A stretch of 25,508 nt of DNA, taken from NCBI GenBank assembly GCA_036796255.1, contig DAIRDH010000044.1:1-25508 (forward strand), read 5' to 3'. Under the pieces are notes generated by a model that ran no database searches, was not told the origin of the DNA, and saw only the letters and a list, made by a program, of their open reading frames with translations. Positions 1 to 8,585 of the stretch are shown piece after piece. A program made the translations under genes and the position numbers. Every line of letters starts with the position of its first letter. Within the stretch, counting starts at the first letter, position 1. This DNA comes from T3Sed10-241 sp036796255. GTDB lineage: Bacteria > Bacteroidota > Bacteroidia > Flavobacteriales_D > Cryomorphaceae.

Positions 1-1461
1 GCCATGCGCATAGGCACCAACCACGGCAGCCTCAGCGACCGCATCATGAGCCGCTACGGCGATACGCCGCTCGGCATGGTGGAAAGCGCCATGGAGTTTC
101 TCCGCATATGCCGCGACCACGATTTTCATGACATTGTGCTGAGCATGAAGGCCAGCAACACGCAGGTGATGGTGCAGGCCTACCGCCTGCTCATGAACCA
201 CATGATGCGCGAAGGCATGAACTACCCCCTGCACCTCGGCGTGACCGAAGCTGGTGAGGGCGAAGATGGCCGCATCAAGAGCGCCGTCGGCATAGGCACC
301 CTGCTCGAAGATGGCCTCGGCGACACCGTGCGCGTATCGCTCACCGAGCCACCCGAAGCGGAAATACCTGTTGCGCAGATGCTCGTAGAGCGTTATGCCT
401 CGCGCAGCAGCCACGCCCACATCCCCGAAGTGCAGGATTCGCCCATCGACCCTTTCAACTACGTGCGCCGCCACAGCCACGGCGTGCTGAACTTTGGCAA
501 TGGGCAGGTACCTTGTGTGGTGGGAGACCTCTCCTTACGGGAAAAAATCACCGCCGCATCGCTTTTCGCTTTCGGCTACAACTACAGCGTGCCCCTCGAC
601 AAGTGGAACATCGCCGACCAGGCCGCCGATTTCATTTTTGCGGGAAGGCACTCCATTGATTTTCAAATACCCGGCACACTCGGCATCATTCTGGAGCTGG
701 AAGCCTGGCGAGCCCAAAAAGACAAGCCGCGTACCTATCCGATTTATAGCCTCGCCACTTTTGCCGAAAAGGGCGAGCTGCACCCCAAGCTCAACTTTGT
801 AAGCGCCACAGCCGAAGATGTTTGGAGACCAGAGGTGGCAGCGCTTTTTGCGAAAAGCAAAAACACCGTGCTGGTACTCACCACCCAAAATGAGCACGCT
901 GTGGCCGCCATGCGCCGCACGTTTGTATCGCTCATTAAGGCGGGGGCGAGCCTGCCGGTCATCATACGTCGCAGCTATGGCAAGCTCGACCGCGAGCGCA
1001 CGCAGCTGCAGGCTTCCACTGATGTGGGCGCCCTTTACATCGACGGCCTCGGCGATGGCATATGGCTGGGCTCGGAAAGCATGGAGCCCAAAGCATTGAA
1101 CGCGCTGAGCTTCGGCATACTGCAAGCCACCCGCACACGCATCAGCAAAACGGAATACATCTCTTGCCCCTCTTGCGGGCGCACCCTCTTCGACCTGCAG
1201 GAAACCACGGCAAAAATCCGTGCCCGCACCGACCATTTGAAAGGCCTGAAAATCGGCATCATGGGTTGCATCGTGAATGGCCCCGGCGAAATGGCCGATG
1301 CTGACTACGGCTATGTGGGCACCGGTGTGGGCAAAATCACCCTCTATAAAGAGAAGGAAGTGGTGAAGCGCAACGTGCCTTCGGAGCACGCTGTGGATGA
1401 ACTCATCGAACTCATCCGCAGCCACGGCGATTGGATAGAGCCCAACCCCGACGCCCAATGA
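1..1461 (+). CDS. ispG: 4-hydroxy-3-methylbut-2-enyl diphosphate synthase, C-terminal part (5' end outside window)
   Basis: Iron-sulfur enzyme of the MEP isoprenoid pathway that converts MEcPP to HMBPP in the cytoplasm. The reading frame is open from base 1, so the N-terminus lies outside the window and the first ATG at 4 is internal. The C-terminal iron-sulfur domain is clear: SCPSCGRT with Cys388 and Cys391 (numbered from the ATG at 4) and GIMGCIVNGPGE with Cys422 and Glu429, the expected 4Fe-4S ligands. Between the TIM-barrel part (IGTNHGS..., LHLGVTEAGEGEDGRIKSA) and this domain lies an insert of roughly 200 residues, as in the large IspG form of Bacteroidota, Chlamydiae and plants; E. 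coli IspG has only about 370 residues in total. The stop codon overlaps the next gene by 4 nt (ATGA). The family is certain; only the true start is unseen. Confidence 0.96.
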   Translation, partial: AMRIGTNHGSLSDRIMSRYGDTPLGMVESAMEFLRICRDHDFHDIVLSMKASNTQVMVQAYRLLMNHMMREGMNYPLHLGVTEAGEGEDGRIKSAVGIGTLLEDGLGDTVRVSLTEPPEAEIPVAQMLVERYASRSSHAHIPEVQDSPIDPFNYVRRHSHGVLNFGNGQVPCVVGDLSLREKITAASLFAFGYNYSVPLDKWNIADQAADFIFAGRHSIDFQIPGTLGIILELEAWRAQKDKPRTYPIYSLATFAEKGELHPKLNFVSATAEDVWRPEVAALFAKSKNTVLVLTTQNEHAVAAMRRTFVSLIKAGASLPVIIRRSYGKLDRERTQLQASTDVGALYIDGLGDGIWLGSESMEPKALNALSFGILQATRTRISKTEYISCPSCGRTLFDLQETTAKIRARTDHLKGLKIGIMGCIVNGPGEMADADYGYVGTGVGKITLYKEKEVVKRNVPSEHAVDELIELIRSHGDWIEPNPDAQ

Positions 1462-2123
1462 TTGCCGTAGTAGCAGGCGGTACTGGGCTGGTAGGCAGCT
1501 TTTTACTCAAGTTCCTCGACGCCGATCCCACATTTACGGAAGTGCGTGCCCTTACCCGCCGCGCTCAGGAATCCCAGTTTGCGAAAGTGAATTGGGTTCA
1601 GGTGAATTTCGACGACCAGATCAGCCTCAATGTGGCCTGCAGCGCTGCTGATGTGGCCTTTTGCTGCCTCGGCACCACCATCAAGACGGCAGGGAGCCAG
1701 GAAGCTTTCCGCAAAGTAGACCACGACTATGTGCTGGCTTTTGCAAAAGCAGTTAAAGCGGGCGGCGCTGCACAGTTTCACACCGTGAGTGCCATCGGCG
1801 CTTCCGCAAAATCGAGCGTGTTCTACAGCCGCGTAAAAGGCGAAGCAGAAGAGGCGCTGAAAAAAATGGATTTCAAGACTTTGGGCATTTACCAGCCCAG
1901 CTTTCTGGAAGGGCCGCGGCAAGAGTCCCGTATCGGTGAGAAAATCGGCGGTGTGGCGATGAAGGTGCTATCGCCATTGATGATGGGTAGTTTGAAAGTG
2001 TACAAGCCGATCCATGTGAAGACGGTGGCTGCGGCGATGAGTAGAGCAGCGATAGAAGCAAGAGCGGGCACCCAGGTGTTGCAATATAAAGAAATGCAGC
2101 GATTGTCGGGTGAGAGCGCTTGA
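1458..2123 (+). CDS. NAD(P)-binding Rossmann-fold protein, HTATIP2/SDR-like
   Basis: A 221-residue atypical short-chain dehydrogenase-like protein. The N-terminus MIAVVAGGTGLVGSFLLKFL has the GGTGLVG dinucleotide-binding loop; FCCLGTTIKTAGSQEAF and VSAIGASAKSSVFYSRVKGEAE resemble the HTATIP2/TIP30-like family, with a YSRVK (YxxxK) catalytic-type pair. An upstream in-frame ATG at 1431 lies inside ispG; the ATG at 1458 is preferred because it puts the Rossmann strand at the N-terminus and makes a 4-nt ATGA overlap with the ispG stop, implying translational coupling. The substrate cannot be inferred. Linkage to ispG may only reflect gene packing. Confidence 0.85.
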   Translation: MIAVVAGGTGLVGSFLLKFLDADPTFTEVRALTRRAQESQFAKVNWVQVNFDDQISLNVACSAADVAFCCLGTTIKTAGSQEAFRKVDHDYVLAFAKAVKAGGAAQFHTVSAIGASAKSSVFYSRVKGEAEEALKKMDFKTLGIYQPSFLEGPRQESRIGEKIGGVAMKVLSPLMMGSLKVYKPIHVKTVAAAMSRAAIEARAGTQVLQYKEMQRLSGESA

Positions 2124-2152
2124 CCGCCCAGCCTTGCTCTGCTCAGGAGCTG

Positions 2153-2452
2153 TTAGCAGAATGCCTTCATAATCCGATACACCACAACAGTTTTGCCGCT
2201 TTCATCGCTGGCTTTGAATTCAAAGGCATCGGCATTGTAAGGCCCGAGCGGAATGCGCAATGCTGAGCCTCCGGGATAGTATCGCCTGGCAATGAGGCCA
2301 CCACTGCCTTTGCTGTGCAGGTCGAATGCCATGCGGCGGTGCACAGGGTAGTGGCATTGCACTTCGAGAATGTCTTGATCCGGATTGATTTCTATTTCTA
2401 TGCGGAAGCCATCCTCTTCGCGGAGGCTTTTTCTATCTATAATGTTGTACAT
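2153..2452 (-). CDS. Small uncharacterised protein (99 aa)
   Basis: Not recognised. It starts MYNIIDRKSLREEDGFRIEI and ends VVVYRIMKAFC. There is no signal peptide or membrane segment. The alternating hydrophobic pattern (FRIEIEI, ILEVQCHYPV, SALRIPLGPY, AFEFKAS, TVVVYRI) suggests an all-beta fold. It sits alone, convergent with the Rossmann protein (29-nt gap) and divergent from ftsX. Composition and lack of overlap with any other plausible frame favour a real gene, but there is no homology evidence here. Confidence 0.6.
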   Translation of the reverse strand: MYNIIDRKSLREEDGFRIEIEINPDQDILEVQCHYPVHRRMAFDLHSKGSGGLIARRYYPGGSALRIPLGPYNADAFEFKASDESGKTVVVYRIMKAFC

Positions 2453-2673
2453 ATTATGCGGTGTCCAATGCAGGTGATTTGGACTTTGTGTTATTGCAGT
2501 AGTGTTTGCAAAAAACGCAAGCGAACATCAATAGAGCATGCCATTGCGGTTATGTTTTCGTTAATTGATAAAGTAATTAGACGAACCGAAGCCTTATTTG
2601 CGGAAGCTTCACACACTTTCTGAGGGCGGTATAATGTTGTTTGCCCAACAAGCCTTACTTTAGCGCTTCGAAA

Positions 2674-3549
2674 ATGGCTGCAACCCCCGATAAATATGCC
2701 AGGCGCAGGGCGAGATCAAGCGCAATCTCTACCATCATAGGCATCTCTTTGGTGCTTTTTATGTTGGGTATACTCAGCGTATTGCTGCTCAATGCGCAAA
2801 AGCTTTCGAGCTACGTCAAGGAGAACATTGAGATACAGGTATATCTGAATGATGACGCGAAAGAAGCTGACATCATGCGATTTAAGAAGGAATTGGATGC
2901 GGAATCCTTTACGCGGCAAACAGTCTACGTAGACAAAGAGGAGGGCGCTGCCCGCCTTTCGGAAAGTCTGGGAGAAGATTTCATTGGATTCCTGGGCTAC
3001 AACCCTTTGCAAGGAGTGATAGAGCTGCGTCTAACTGCGGAGCACGCACACCCTGACAGTGTGGATCACATAGCCGGGCTCATCGGTGAGCGCGCTGAAG
3101 TGTCTGAAGTGGTGTACAGCCCCAATTTGATCAGGCAGGTCAACAACAACCTCAACAAGATTGGCATCGTGATACTCGGTTTTAGCATTTTGCTTTTGCT
3201 CATTGCCATTGCCCTGATTAACAACACCATTCGACTTACCATTTACGCCAAGCGCCTTATTATTCGCAGCATGCAATTGGTAGGGGCCACGGGATTTTTC
3301 ATTCAAAGGCCTTTTATTGTGGGAGGTATTTTGCAAGGACTGTATGCCAGCCTTATTGCCATCTTGCTCATTTTGGCGGTGCTCTATGGCCTGCGCCGCG
3401 AGATACCAGAATTTTTCGAGATGAATGATTACCTGATGTTTGCCCAGCTTTTTGGCCTTGTGGCCTTGCTCGGCATGGTGATATCCGGCCTTTCTACACT
3501 ATTTGCCGTAAGGCGCTACTTACGCACTGACACACGAAAAATATATTGA
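2674..3549 (+). CDS. ftsX: Cell division protein FtsX
   Basis: Permease-like partner of the FtsE ATPase, which in other bacteria transmits ATP-driven movement across the inner membrane to activate peptidoglycan hydrolases at the septum. 291 residues from the ATG at 2674. Order seen: short basic N-terminus (YARRRARSS), TM1 (IIGISLVLFMLGILSVLLL), a periplasmic domain of about 120 residues containing the typical DFIGFLGYNPLQGVIEL stretch, then three more membrane segments with VGATGFFIQRPF between TM2 and TM3. A TTG at 2641 would add 11 residues; the ATG matches the usual short N-terminus of Bacteroidota FtsX better. ftsE is not in the window. The gene leads a compact run with DUF3098 and uppP. 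Confidence 0.92.
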   Translation: MAATPDKYARRRARSSAISTIIGISLVLFMLGILSVLLLNAQKLSSYVKENIEIQVYLNDDAKEADIMRFKKELDAESFTRQTVYVDKEEGAARLSESLGEDFIGFLGYNPLQGVIELRLTAEHAHPDSVDHIAGLIGERAEVSEVVYSPNLIRQVNNNLNKIGIVILGFSILLLLIAIALINNTIRLTIYAKRLIIRSMQLVGATGFFIQRPFIVGGILQGLYASLIAILLILAVLYGLRREIPEFFEMNDYLMFAQLFGLVALLGMVISGLSTLFAVRRYLRTDTRKIY

Positions 3550-3552
3550 TCC

Positions 3553-3819
3553 ATGGAACCGATTGACAAAGCGGGCAATGCGCCGCAGCAACAAGCCGGA
3601 TTTGCATTTGGCAAAGAAAATTACAGACTTTTGATCATTGGAATCGGCATTCTCATTTTGGGATACGTTTTGATGACCGGAGGTGGCAGCGAGGATCCTG
3701 AAGTTTTTAATGAAGAGATTTTCAGTTTTCGCCGCATCACCCTGGCGCCAATCGTCGTGCTCCTGGGTTATGCAGCCATCTTTTACGCCATTTTGAAAAA
3801 GCCTGCTTCTAAAGGCTGA
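3553..3819 (+). CDS. DUF3098 family small membrane protein
   Basis: An 88-residue protein with two predicted membrane segments (LLIIGIGILILGYVLMTGG and LAPIVVLLGYAAIFYAIL) linked by a short polar loop. The signature strings FGKENYRLL, GGGSEDPEVFNEEIFSFRR and ITLAPIVVL match DUF3098, a family that as I know it is restricted to Bacteroidota and found between ftsX and uppP. It starts 3 nt after the ftsX stop and 10 nt before uppP, so all are probably cotranscribed. Its molecular role is unknown; the constant neighbourhood suggests the cell envelope or division. Confidence 0.9.
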   Translation: MEPIDKAGNAPQQQAGFAFGKENYRLLIIGIGILILGYVLMTGGGSEDPEVFNEEIFSFRRITLAPIVVLLGYAAIFYAILKKPASKG

Positions 3820-3829
3820 TCGCTGAGAT

Positions 3830-4630
3830 ATGGGATTCATTGAGGCGATAATCCTCGGCATAGTTCAGGGATTGACGGAATTCTTGCCCGTGAGCAGCAG
3901 TGGCCACCTCGAATTGGCCAAGGCCATGCTGGGCGATGAGTCGCTGCCTTCAGAAAGCATGTTGATGACCGTGGTGCTTCACGCCGCCACAGCGCTCAGC
4001 ACCATCGTGGTTTACCGCAAGGACATAGCGGAAATCCTCGCCGGCTTGCTGAAATTTGAAAACAACGCTTCCTGGCGCTTTGCGCTCTATGTGGTGATTT
4101 CCATGATTCCGGCTGCTTTCGTGGGCCTGATGTTTGAAGAGGAGCTCGAGCAACTTTTTGACAAAAACATTCTTCTCGTCGGCATGATGCTCCTGCTTAC
4201 AGGCTTGTTGCTCTTTTTGGCCGATAAGGCCCGCAAAACGGATAAAGACGTGGGCAGCGTTAATGCCATCATCATTGGAATTTCCCAGGCCATTGCCATA
4301 CTTCCAGGAATATCGCGCTCGGGCGCAACTATTTCTACGTCGGTGCTGCTGAGTATAGACCGTGAGCGGGCGGCACGTTTTTCCTTCCTCATGGTGGTAC
4401 CGCTCATTCTGGGCAAGATTGCCAAAGACATCCTTTCCGGCGATTTGGCTGCAAGCACCACGGAGAGCAGCCACCTGATAGCCGGATTCATTGCTGCATT
4501 TATCGCCGGCCTGTTTGCCTGCAGGTGGATGATTGCGCTGGTAAAGCGCAGCAAGCTGGTGTACTTTTCGATCTATTGTTTCATCGTTGGGATTCTCAGC
4601 ATCGCTTATGTGAGTTTTGTAGCGGCATGA
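3830..4630 (+). CDS. uppP: Undecaprenyl-diphosphatase UppP (BacA)
   Basis: Integral membrane phosphatase that dephosphorylates undecaprenyl diphosphate to recycle the lipid carrier for peptidoglycan and other glycans; its overproduction gives bacitracin resistance. 266 residues, the normal length. The two family motifs are present: GIVQGLTEFLPVSSSGH (residues 10-26, catalytic Glu17 and the SSSGH segment) and LPGISRSGAT (158-167, with Arg163). Several further hydrophobic segments follow. It lies 10 nt after DUF3098, and its stop overlaps the truB start by 4 nt. Confidence 0.96.
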   Translation: MGFIEAIILGIVQGLTEFLPVSSSGHLELAKAMLGDESLPSESMLMTVVLHAATALSTIVVYRKDIAEILAGLLKFENNASWRFALYVVISMIPAAFVGLMFEEELEQLFDKNILLVGMMLLLTGLLLFLADKARKTDKDVGSVNAIIIGISQAIAILPGISRSGATISTSVLLSIDRERAARFSFLMVVPLILGKIAKDILSGDLAASTTESSHLIAGFIAAFIAGLFACRWMIALVKRSKLVYFSIYCFIVGILSIAYVSFVAA

Positions 4631-5358
4631 CGAGAACGCAACTTGAAAACTTTACAGCAGCCGATTTTCTCGAAGGGCAATTGCTCCTGGTCGACAAACC
4701 CCTGGGCTGGACTTCCTTTGATGCTGTTGCCAAAATTCGCTGGTTGATCCGCAAGAAATTTGACCTGAAAAAGATCAAGGTTGGCCACGCGGGCACCCTC
4801 GATCCGCTGGCAACGGGCTTATTGATCATATGCACAGGCAAGTTTACCAAACGCATTGCTGAGCTCACCCTCGCCGACAAGACCTATACGGGCACCTTTA
4901 TGCTCGGCGCCACCACACCCAGTTACGACCTTGAAACTGAGATAGACCGAACTTTTCCCCTGGAGGGTATCAATCCCGAGGCAGTACAAGCTGCTGCTGA
5001 GGCCCTTTCGGGAAAACAGATGCAGGTGCCACCGCAGTTTTCGGCAAAATTGGTCGATGGCAAGCGCGCCTACCTCTCCGCCCGCAAAGGCAAAGAGGTT
5101 GAGATTCCGGCGCGGGAAGTGGAACTATCAAAATTCACGGTCGATTCAAGCGCTATTCCTACAGTTGCGTTTGAAATTGTTTGTACGAAGGGCACCTATA
5201 TCAGGGCCATAGCCCGCGATCTCGGAGAAACCTTAGGCTGTGGTGCACACCTTACCACACTTTGCCGCACGGCCGTGGGATCATACCAGCTCAATGATGC
5301 GCTATCGATAGATGACTTTATCGAAGCCTTGAAGCCGGCTGATCGGGATAAGCTCTAA
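4627..5358 (+). CDS. truB: tRNA pseudouridine(55) synthase TruB
   Basis: Converts U55 of the tRNA T-loop to pseudouridine. 243 residues from the ATG at 4627, which overlaps the uppP stop (ATGA). An in-frame upstream ATG at 4525 lies within uppP and is rejected. Visible motifs: LLLVDKPLGWTSFDAV (motif I), KVGHAGTLDPLATGLL with the nucleophile Asp59, KTYTGTFMLG, and CTKGTYIRAIARDLG. The family's C-terminal PUA domain is absent or minimal, as in short Bacteroidota TruB. Coupling of truB to uppP places a tRNA modification enzyme at the end of an envelope operon. Confidence 0.96.
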   Translation: MTRTQLENFTAADFLEGQLLLVDKPLGWTSFDAVAKIRWLIRKKFDLKKIKVGHAGTLDPLATGLLIICTGKFTKRIAELTLADKTYTGTFMLGATTPSYDLETEIDRTFPLEGINPEAVQAAAEALSGKQMQVPPQFSAKLVDGKRAYLSARKGKEVEIPAREVELSKFTVDSSAIPTVAFEIVCTKGTYIRAIARDLGETLGCGAHLTTLCRTAVGSYQLNDALSIDDFIEALKPADRDKL

Positions 5359-5428
5359 ATTTCCTTAAATTGGCCTTAATCCTGCACTGGAACAGGGTTC
5401 TGATGTTCGTATTCTGCGTTCATTACCA

Positions 5429-5436
5429 TACATTTG
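5429..5436 (+). promoter_or_regulatory. Candidate -7 promoter element TACATTTG before the MDR oxidoreductase gene
   Basis: TACATTTG fits the Bacteroidota -7 consensus TAnnTTTG and ends 18 nt before the ATG at 5455, so a short leader is predicted. I do not see a good -33 TTG at the usual spacing. Inference from motif only. Confidence 0.5.
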
Positions 5437-5454
5437 CCATAAATCTCAAGAGTT

Positions 5455-6483
5455 ATGAAAGCCTTTTACCTCAACCGTTTTGGAACTCCCGATGAGGCTT
5501 TTGAGCTTCGCGAAGTGGAGAAGCCCGGCATCAAATCGCATCAGGTGCTTCTAAAGGTGGAGGCTTTCGGACTCAACTTTGCCGATGTATTGGCGCGAAA
5601 AGGGCTTTACCCTGAAGTGCCGCCAAGGCCTTGCGTGCTGGGCTATGACGTGGTAGGCAGGGTGGAAGCTGTAGGAAGCAATGCCGATGCCAGCCTTGTT
5701 GGCAAGCGCGTCGTTGGTCTTACGCGCTTTGGCGGTTATGCCGAGTATGCTGCGACCGATTACCGCGCTGTGGCGCCCATTCACGATGAGTACCCAGCTG
5801 ATAAAGCCCTTGCCCTCGGTACCCAGTACACCACCGCTTACATTTGCTTTCACGAAAGTATGCGCCTCTATGCCGGCGACAATGTGCTTGTGCACGCCGC
5901 GGCCGGAGGAGTGGGCATTGCACTTTGCCAAATGGCCCTCAACGAAGGCTGCGTGGTATTTGGAACCGCAGGCTCGCAGGAAAAGCTCGACTTCCTTAAA
6001 GAGATTGGGGTTAAGCACGGCATCAACTACCGCGCCAATGATTATGTCAAAACCATTGAACAGCAATTGAAAGGAGGACGTCTCGACGCAACTTTCAACT
6101 CCCTTGCCGGAAAAAGTGTTCCGAAAGACCTCAAGCTGCTGGGTTCTGGTGGAAAGCTCGTTATTTTTGGTGCGGCAAGTCGGGTAGGCAAGAAGGGAGG
6201 AATTTTCAGCAGCATTGGCCTGCTGTTGCAAACAGGCTTCGTATCGCCCATATCGCTCATCATGCGCAGCAAAGCGATCATCGGTATCAACATACTGAAG
6301 CTGGGCGATTACAAGCCCCATGTAGTGGCCAACGCCATGAAGCAGGTTGTGGCCATGGCCGAGGCAGGGAGCATTGACCCGGTGGTGGGAGGATTTTATT
6401 CTTCAAAAGAACTCAACAAGGCCCATGCAGCGCTGGAAAATCGCGGCACGGTGGGCAAGCTTGGGGTGTACTGGGAAGCGTAA
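5455..6483 (+). CDS. Zinc-independent MDR NADPH:quinone reductase-like protein
   Basis: A 342-residue medium-chain dehydrogenase/reductase. It starts MKAFYLNRFGTPDEAFELRE, has an N-terminal GroES-like domain, then a Rossmann domain with HAAAGGVGIALCQMA as cofactor-binding loop (around residues 145-160). The Cys/His ligands of zinc alcohol dehydrogenases are missing, which places it in the quinone oxidoreductase/VAT1-like group; FNSLAGKSVPKDLKLLGSGGKLVIFGAAS also fits. Probably reduces quinones or activated alkenes with NADPH in the cytoplasm; the substrate is unknown. A single-gene unit with its own likely promoter, convergent with the copper locus. Confidence 0.88.
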   Translation: MKAFYLNRFGTPDEAFELREVEKPGIKSHQVLLKVEAFGLNFADVLARKGLYPEVPPRPCVLGYDVVGRVEAVGSNADASLVGKRVVGLTRFGGYAEYAATDYRAVAPIHDEYPADKALALGTQYTTAYICFHESMRLYAGDNVLVHAAAGGVGIALCQMALNEGCVVFGTAGSQEKLDFLKEIGVKHGINYRANDYVKTIEQQLKGGRLDATFNSLAGKSVPKDLKLLGSGGKLVIFGAASRVGKKGGIFSSIGLLLQTGFVSPISLIMRSKAIIGINILKLGDYKPHVVANAMKQVVAMAEAGSIDPVVGGFYSSKELNKAHAALENRGTVGKLGVYWEA

Positions 6484-6621
6484 TCAAATCTCCCTTTCGG
6501 GAAATGGCATAAGGTGAAAACCGTTTGGTAGTCCCAAAATGGTTATGTCTCCACCGAACAAATTGAACTGGTGTCAAAAATATTTGAAATCCTCTTGTAG
6601 AGTCTTGTTTTCAACGACTCA

Positions 6622-7545
6622 TTAAAACGTAAGCGCCACCGATAAATTCAACCTTAGAGCAGCCTCAGGCTGAGCAAATGGTAGCTGCTGGGCAATGGGC
6701 AATTGTGCCGATGCCTGCACGAAGAAGCGCGGGAAGTACAGGTCGAGGCCAAGGTTTGCAAGCGCAACTTCTCCCCCCGTTTCGGCTTTGGGCCGCTCGA
6801 ACTCATCGTCTTTGTCGTAGCGCTCCCAGGCAAGGCCTGCACTAGGCAATATGGCAGTCTTACCGGAGTTGATCCAGTAAAAAAAGTTTGCTACAGCAGC
6901 GGTTTGCGCCCCAAATTGGTATTCCCATTCATTGGCAGTATTGTGGCGGTATGAAAGGTCAGTATTCATTCCAAGTGCTTTGTAACGCAGGGTATAATTC
7001 ACATTTGCCAGAAAGGCGTAGCCTCCTGTGCCAATTTGAAACTGGGCTGGAAGTAATAATTTGTTCTCGTCGCGCTGCTGGTATTTGCCTGTCGGGAGTT
7101 TTGCCCCAGCGCCCAGCAAGAGGGTGTGCCTGAATTTCCGGTTGAGGCTGTCGCCGGTATTCACAAGGGCATAATTGGCCATGGCACTGATGTCGCCTAT
7201 GCCTACTATTTGCGTTGTTTGAAGCGTTTCATTACGCGTATGGGAGCGGTATGGCACGAATACAAAAAGCTGCACCTTGGGGTGGGGGTAAAAGCGTCCC
7301 CATACTTCTGTCGAGCGAAACTCATCGGTGAGCACGCGGCTGTCTCCATTAGTATTCAGGTAGGTGTTGGGGTGTGAAAAGCTGCGAAATTGGTGGCGTA
7401 CCCCGAGTATATTTTTGCTGAATTGCGGAAAGATGCCGCTATAATTTCCCCCCATGGCACATCCGCACATATCGCAGGCATTGGCGGGCTGAAATGCCAG
7501 CAAAGCTGTGGCAAGGAGAAGTATATGTTTTATTAAAGGTTTCAT
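6622..7545 (-). CDS. Probable outer-membrane beta-barrel protein with N-terminal CxxCxC (copper-locus component)
   Basis: A 307-residue exported protein. The signal peptide MKPLIKHILLLATALLAFQ PANA is followed directly by CDMCGCAMGG, so the mature N-terminus would carry a CxxCxC motif suited to bind a soft metal. The rest alternates polar and aromatic residues in strand-like blocks (VWGRFYPHPKVQLFVFVPYR, LRYKALGMNTDLSYRHN, ALRLNLSVALTF) and ends in Phe, a pattern typical of outer-membrane barrels that carry names such as 'transporter'. Its ATG overlaps the MbnH-like gene stop by 4 nt, so it is the last gene of that operon. Metal handling at the outer membrane is inferred from the motif and context; no transport activity can be read from the sequence. 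Confidence 0.72.
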   Translation of the reverse strand: MKPLIKHILLLATALLAFQPANACDMCGCAMGGNYSGIFPQFSKNILGVRHQFRSFSHPNTYLNTNGDSRVLTDEFRSTEVWGRFYPHPKVQLFVFVPYRSHTRNETLQTTQIVGIGDISAMANYALVNTGDSLNRKFRHTLLLGAGAKLPTGKYQQRDENKLLLPAQFQIGTGGYAFLANVNYTLRYKALGMNTDLSYRHNTANEWEYQFGAQTAAVANFFYWINSGKTAILPSAGLAWERYDKDDEFERPKAETGGEVALANLGLDLYFPRFFVQASAQLPIAQQLPFAQPEAALRLNLSVALTF

Positions 7546-8585
7546 TGTCGTGGTTCTGAAAAGCGGTGATCGCTGATGAAATCAAAATCGCTTAGGGTTT
7601 GTAAAAAGTCGATAAGCCTGTCCTGCTCAGCATCGCTGAGTGGAATGCCCTCCACCAGTGTTGGGTCGAGTGTGGGACTATGCACCACACGGTGGGTGTA
7701 GTGGTCAAGTACCTGACGCAAACTGCGAAAGCGCCCATCGTGCATGTAGGGGGCGGTGAGGGCCACATTGCGCAGGCTGGGTACCCGGAAGGTGCCTTCG
7801 TCTTCCGGATTGAGGGTGATTCGCATCCTTCCTTCGTCGGCAAATGTGCTGTCAAGACCATTGTTGCGGTAGGAGAAATCGGTAAAGAGAATGCCGCTAT
7901 GGCAGCTTGTACATTTGGCTTCAAATATCTCTCTGCCCTCATGTTCTTCAGCGTTCAGGTCTATAGATCCGGTGATCCATTTGTCGTATTTGCTGCGCGC
8001 TGAGATCAGGCTGCCCTGAAATTGTGTGATGGCCCGAAGCAGGTTTTGGGAGTTGATTTGGTCGGAGCCAAATGCAGCTTCAAACGCTGCTGGGTATTCT
8101 GTTTCTTGCTGAAGATAAGAGATAAGGTCAGACAGATTGTTGGCCATTTCAGCATGCTCAGTAATGGGTGCTATGGGCATTACCTCAATATGGTTCACGC
8201 CACCGTCCCACATAAATGCAGGTACCCAAGCCATGTTTGCGAGGCCTGGTGTATTTCGCGTTCCCATGCGGCCTTCTACCCCAAAGCTGAGTGGGATGTT
8301 GTGATCGGCAAAGCCATGCACCTGCGCATGGCAGGAGCCGCATGATATGGTGCCGTCTATTGAGAGGCGCGTGTCGTAAAAAAGTTTGCGTCCGAGCTCA
8401 AAACCTGCTTCAGTGACAGGATTGTGTTCAAAATCATAAACTGGCGCGGGAAAGTGGTCTGGAGCTTCAAAACCCACATATGGCTCTGAAGGAGTGTCAG
8501 GCGATTCCGCGGAGCAAGCCACAAGGAAAATCAAACACATGCCGCAAAGTATGCTGCGACATGTGTTCGTATATTGATAGTCCAT
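7542..8585 (-). CDS. MbnH-like diheme cytochrome c peroxidase family lipoprotein
   Basis: A 347-residue exported diheme protein. The N-terminus has a lipobox (FLVAC, Cys24), so it is probably lipid-anchored outside the inner membrane. Two heme c sites are visible: CGSCH at 82-86 and CTSCH at 225-229, with the peroxidase-family strings GRKLFYDTRLS, GTRNTPGLANM, FMWDGGVNHIE, TFRVPSLRNVALTAPYMHDGR. The family covers bacterial cytochrome c peroxidase, MauG and MbnH. In Methylosinus, MbnH oxidises a Trp of the copper protein MbnP to kynurenine. The adjacent coupled MbnP-like gene (4-nt ATGA overlap) makes MbnH the best match here. A plain H2O2 peroxidase remains possible because only gene context separates the two. 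Confidence 0.87.
   Translation of the reverse strand: MDYQYTNTCRSILCGMCLIFLVACSAESPDTPSEPYVGFEAPDHFPAPVYDFEHNPVTEAGFELGRKLFYDTRLSIDGTISCGSCHAQVHGFADHNIPLSFGVEGRMGTRNTPGLANMAWVPAFMWDGGVNHIEVMPIAPITEHAEMANNLSDLISYLQQETEYPAAFEAAFGSDQINSQNLLRAITQFQGSLISARSKYDKWITGSIDLNAEEHEGREIFEAKCTSCHSGILFTDFSYRNNGLDSTFADEGRMRITLNPEDEGTFRVPSLRNVALTAPYMHDGRFRSLRQVLDHYTHRVVHSPTLDPTLVEGIPLSDAEQDRLIDFLQTLSDFDFISDHRFSEPRQ

Noticed and set aside
535..1458. 307-codon open frame on the minus strand inside ispG
   Set aside because: It lies fully over a clear ispG reading with iron-sulfur motifs; its translation is Ala/His-rich with no domain pattern, so it is a shadow frame.
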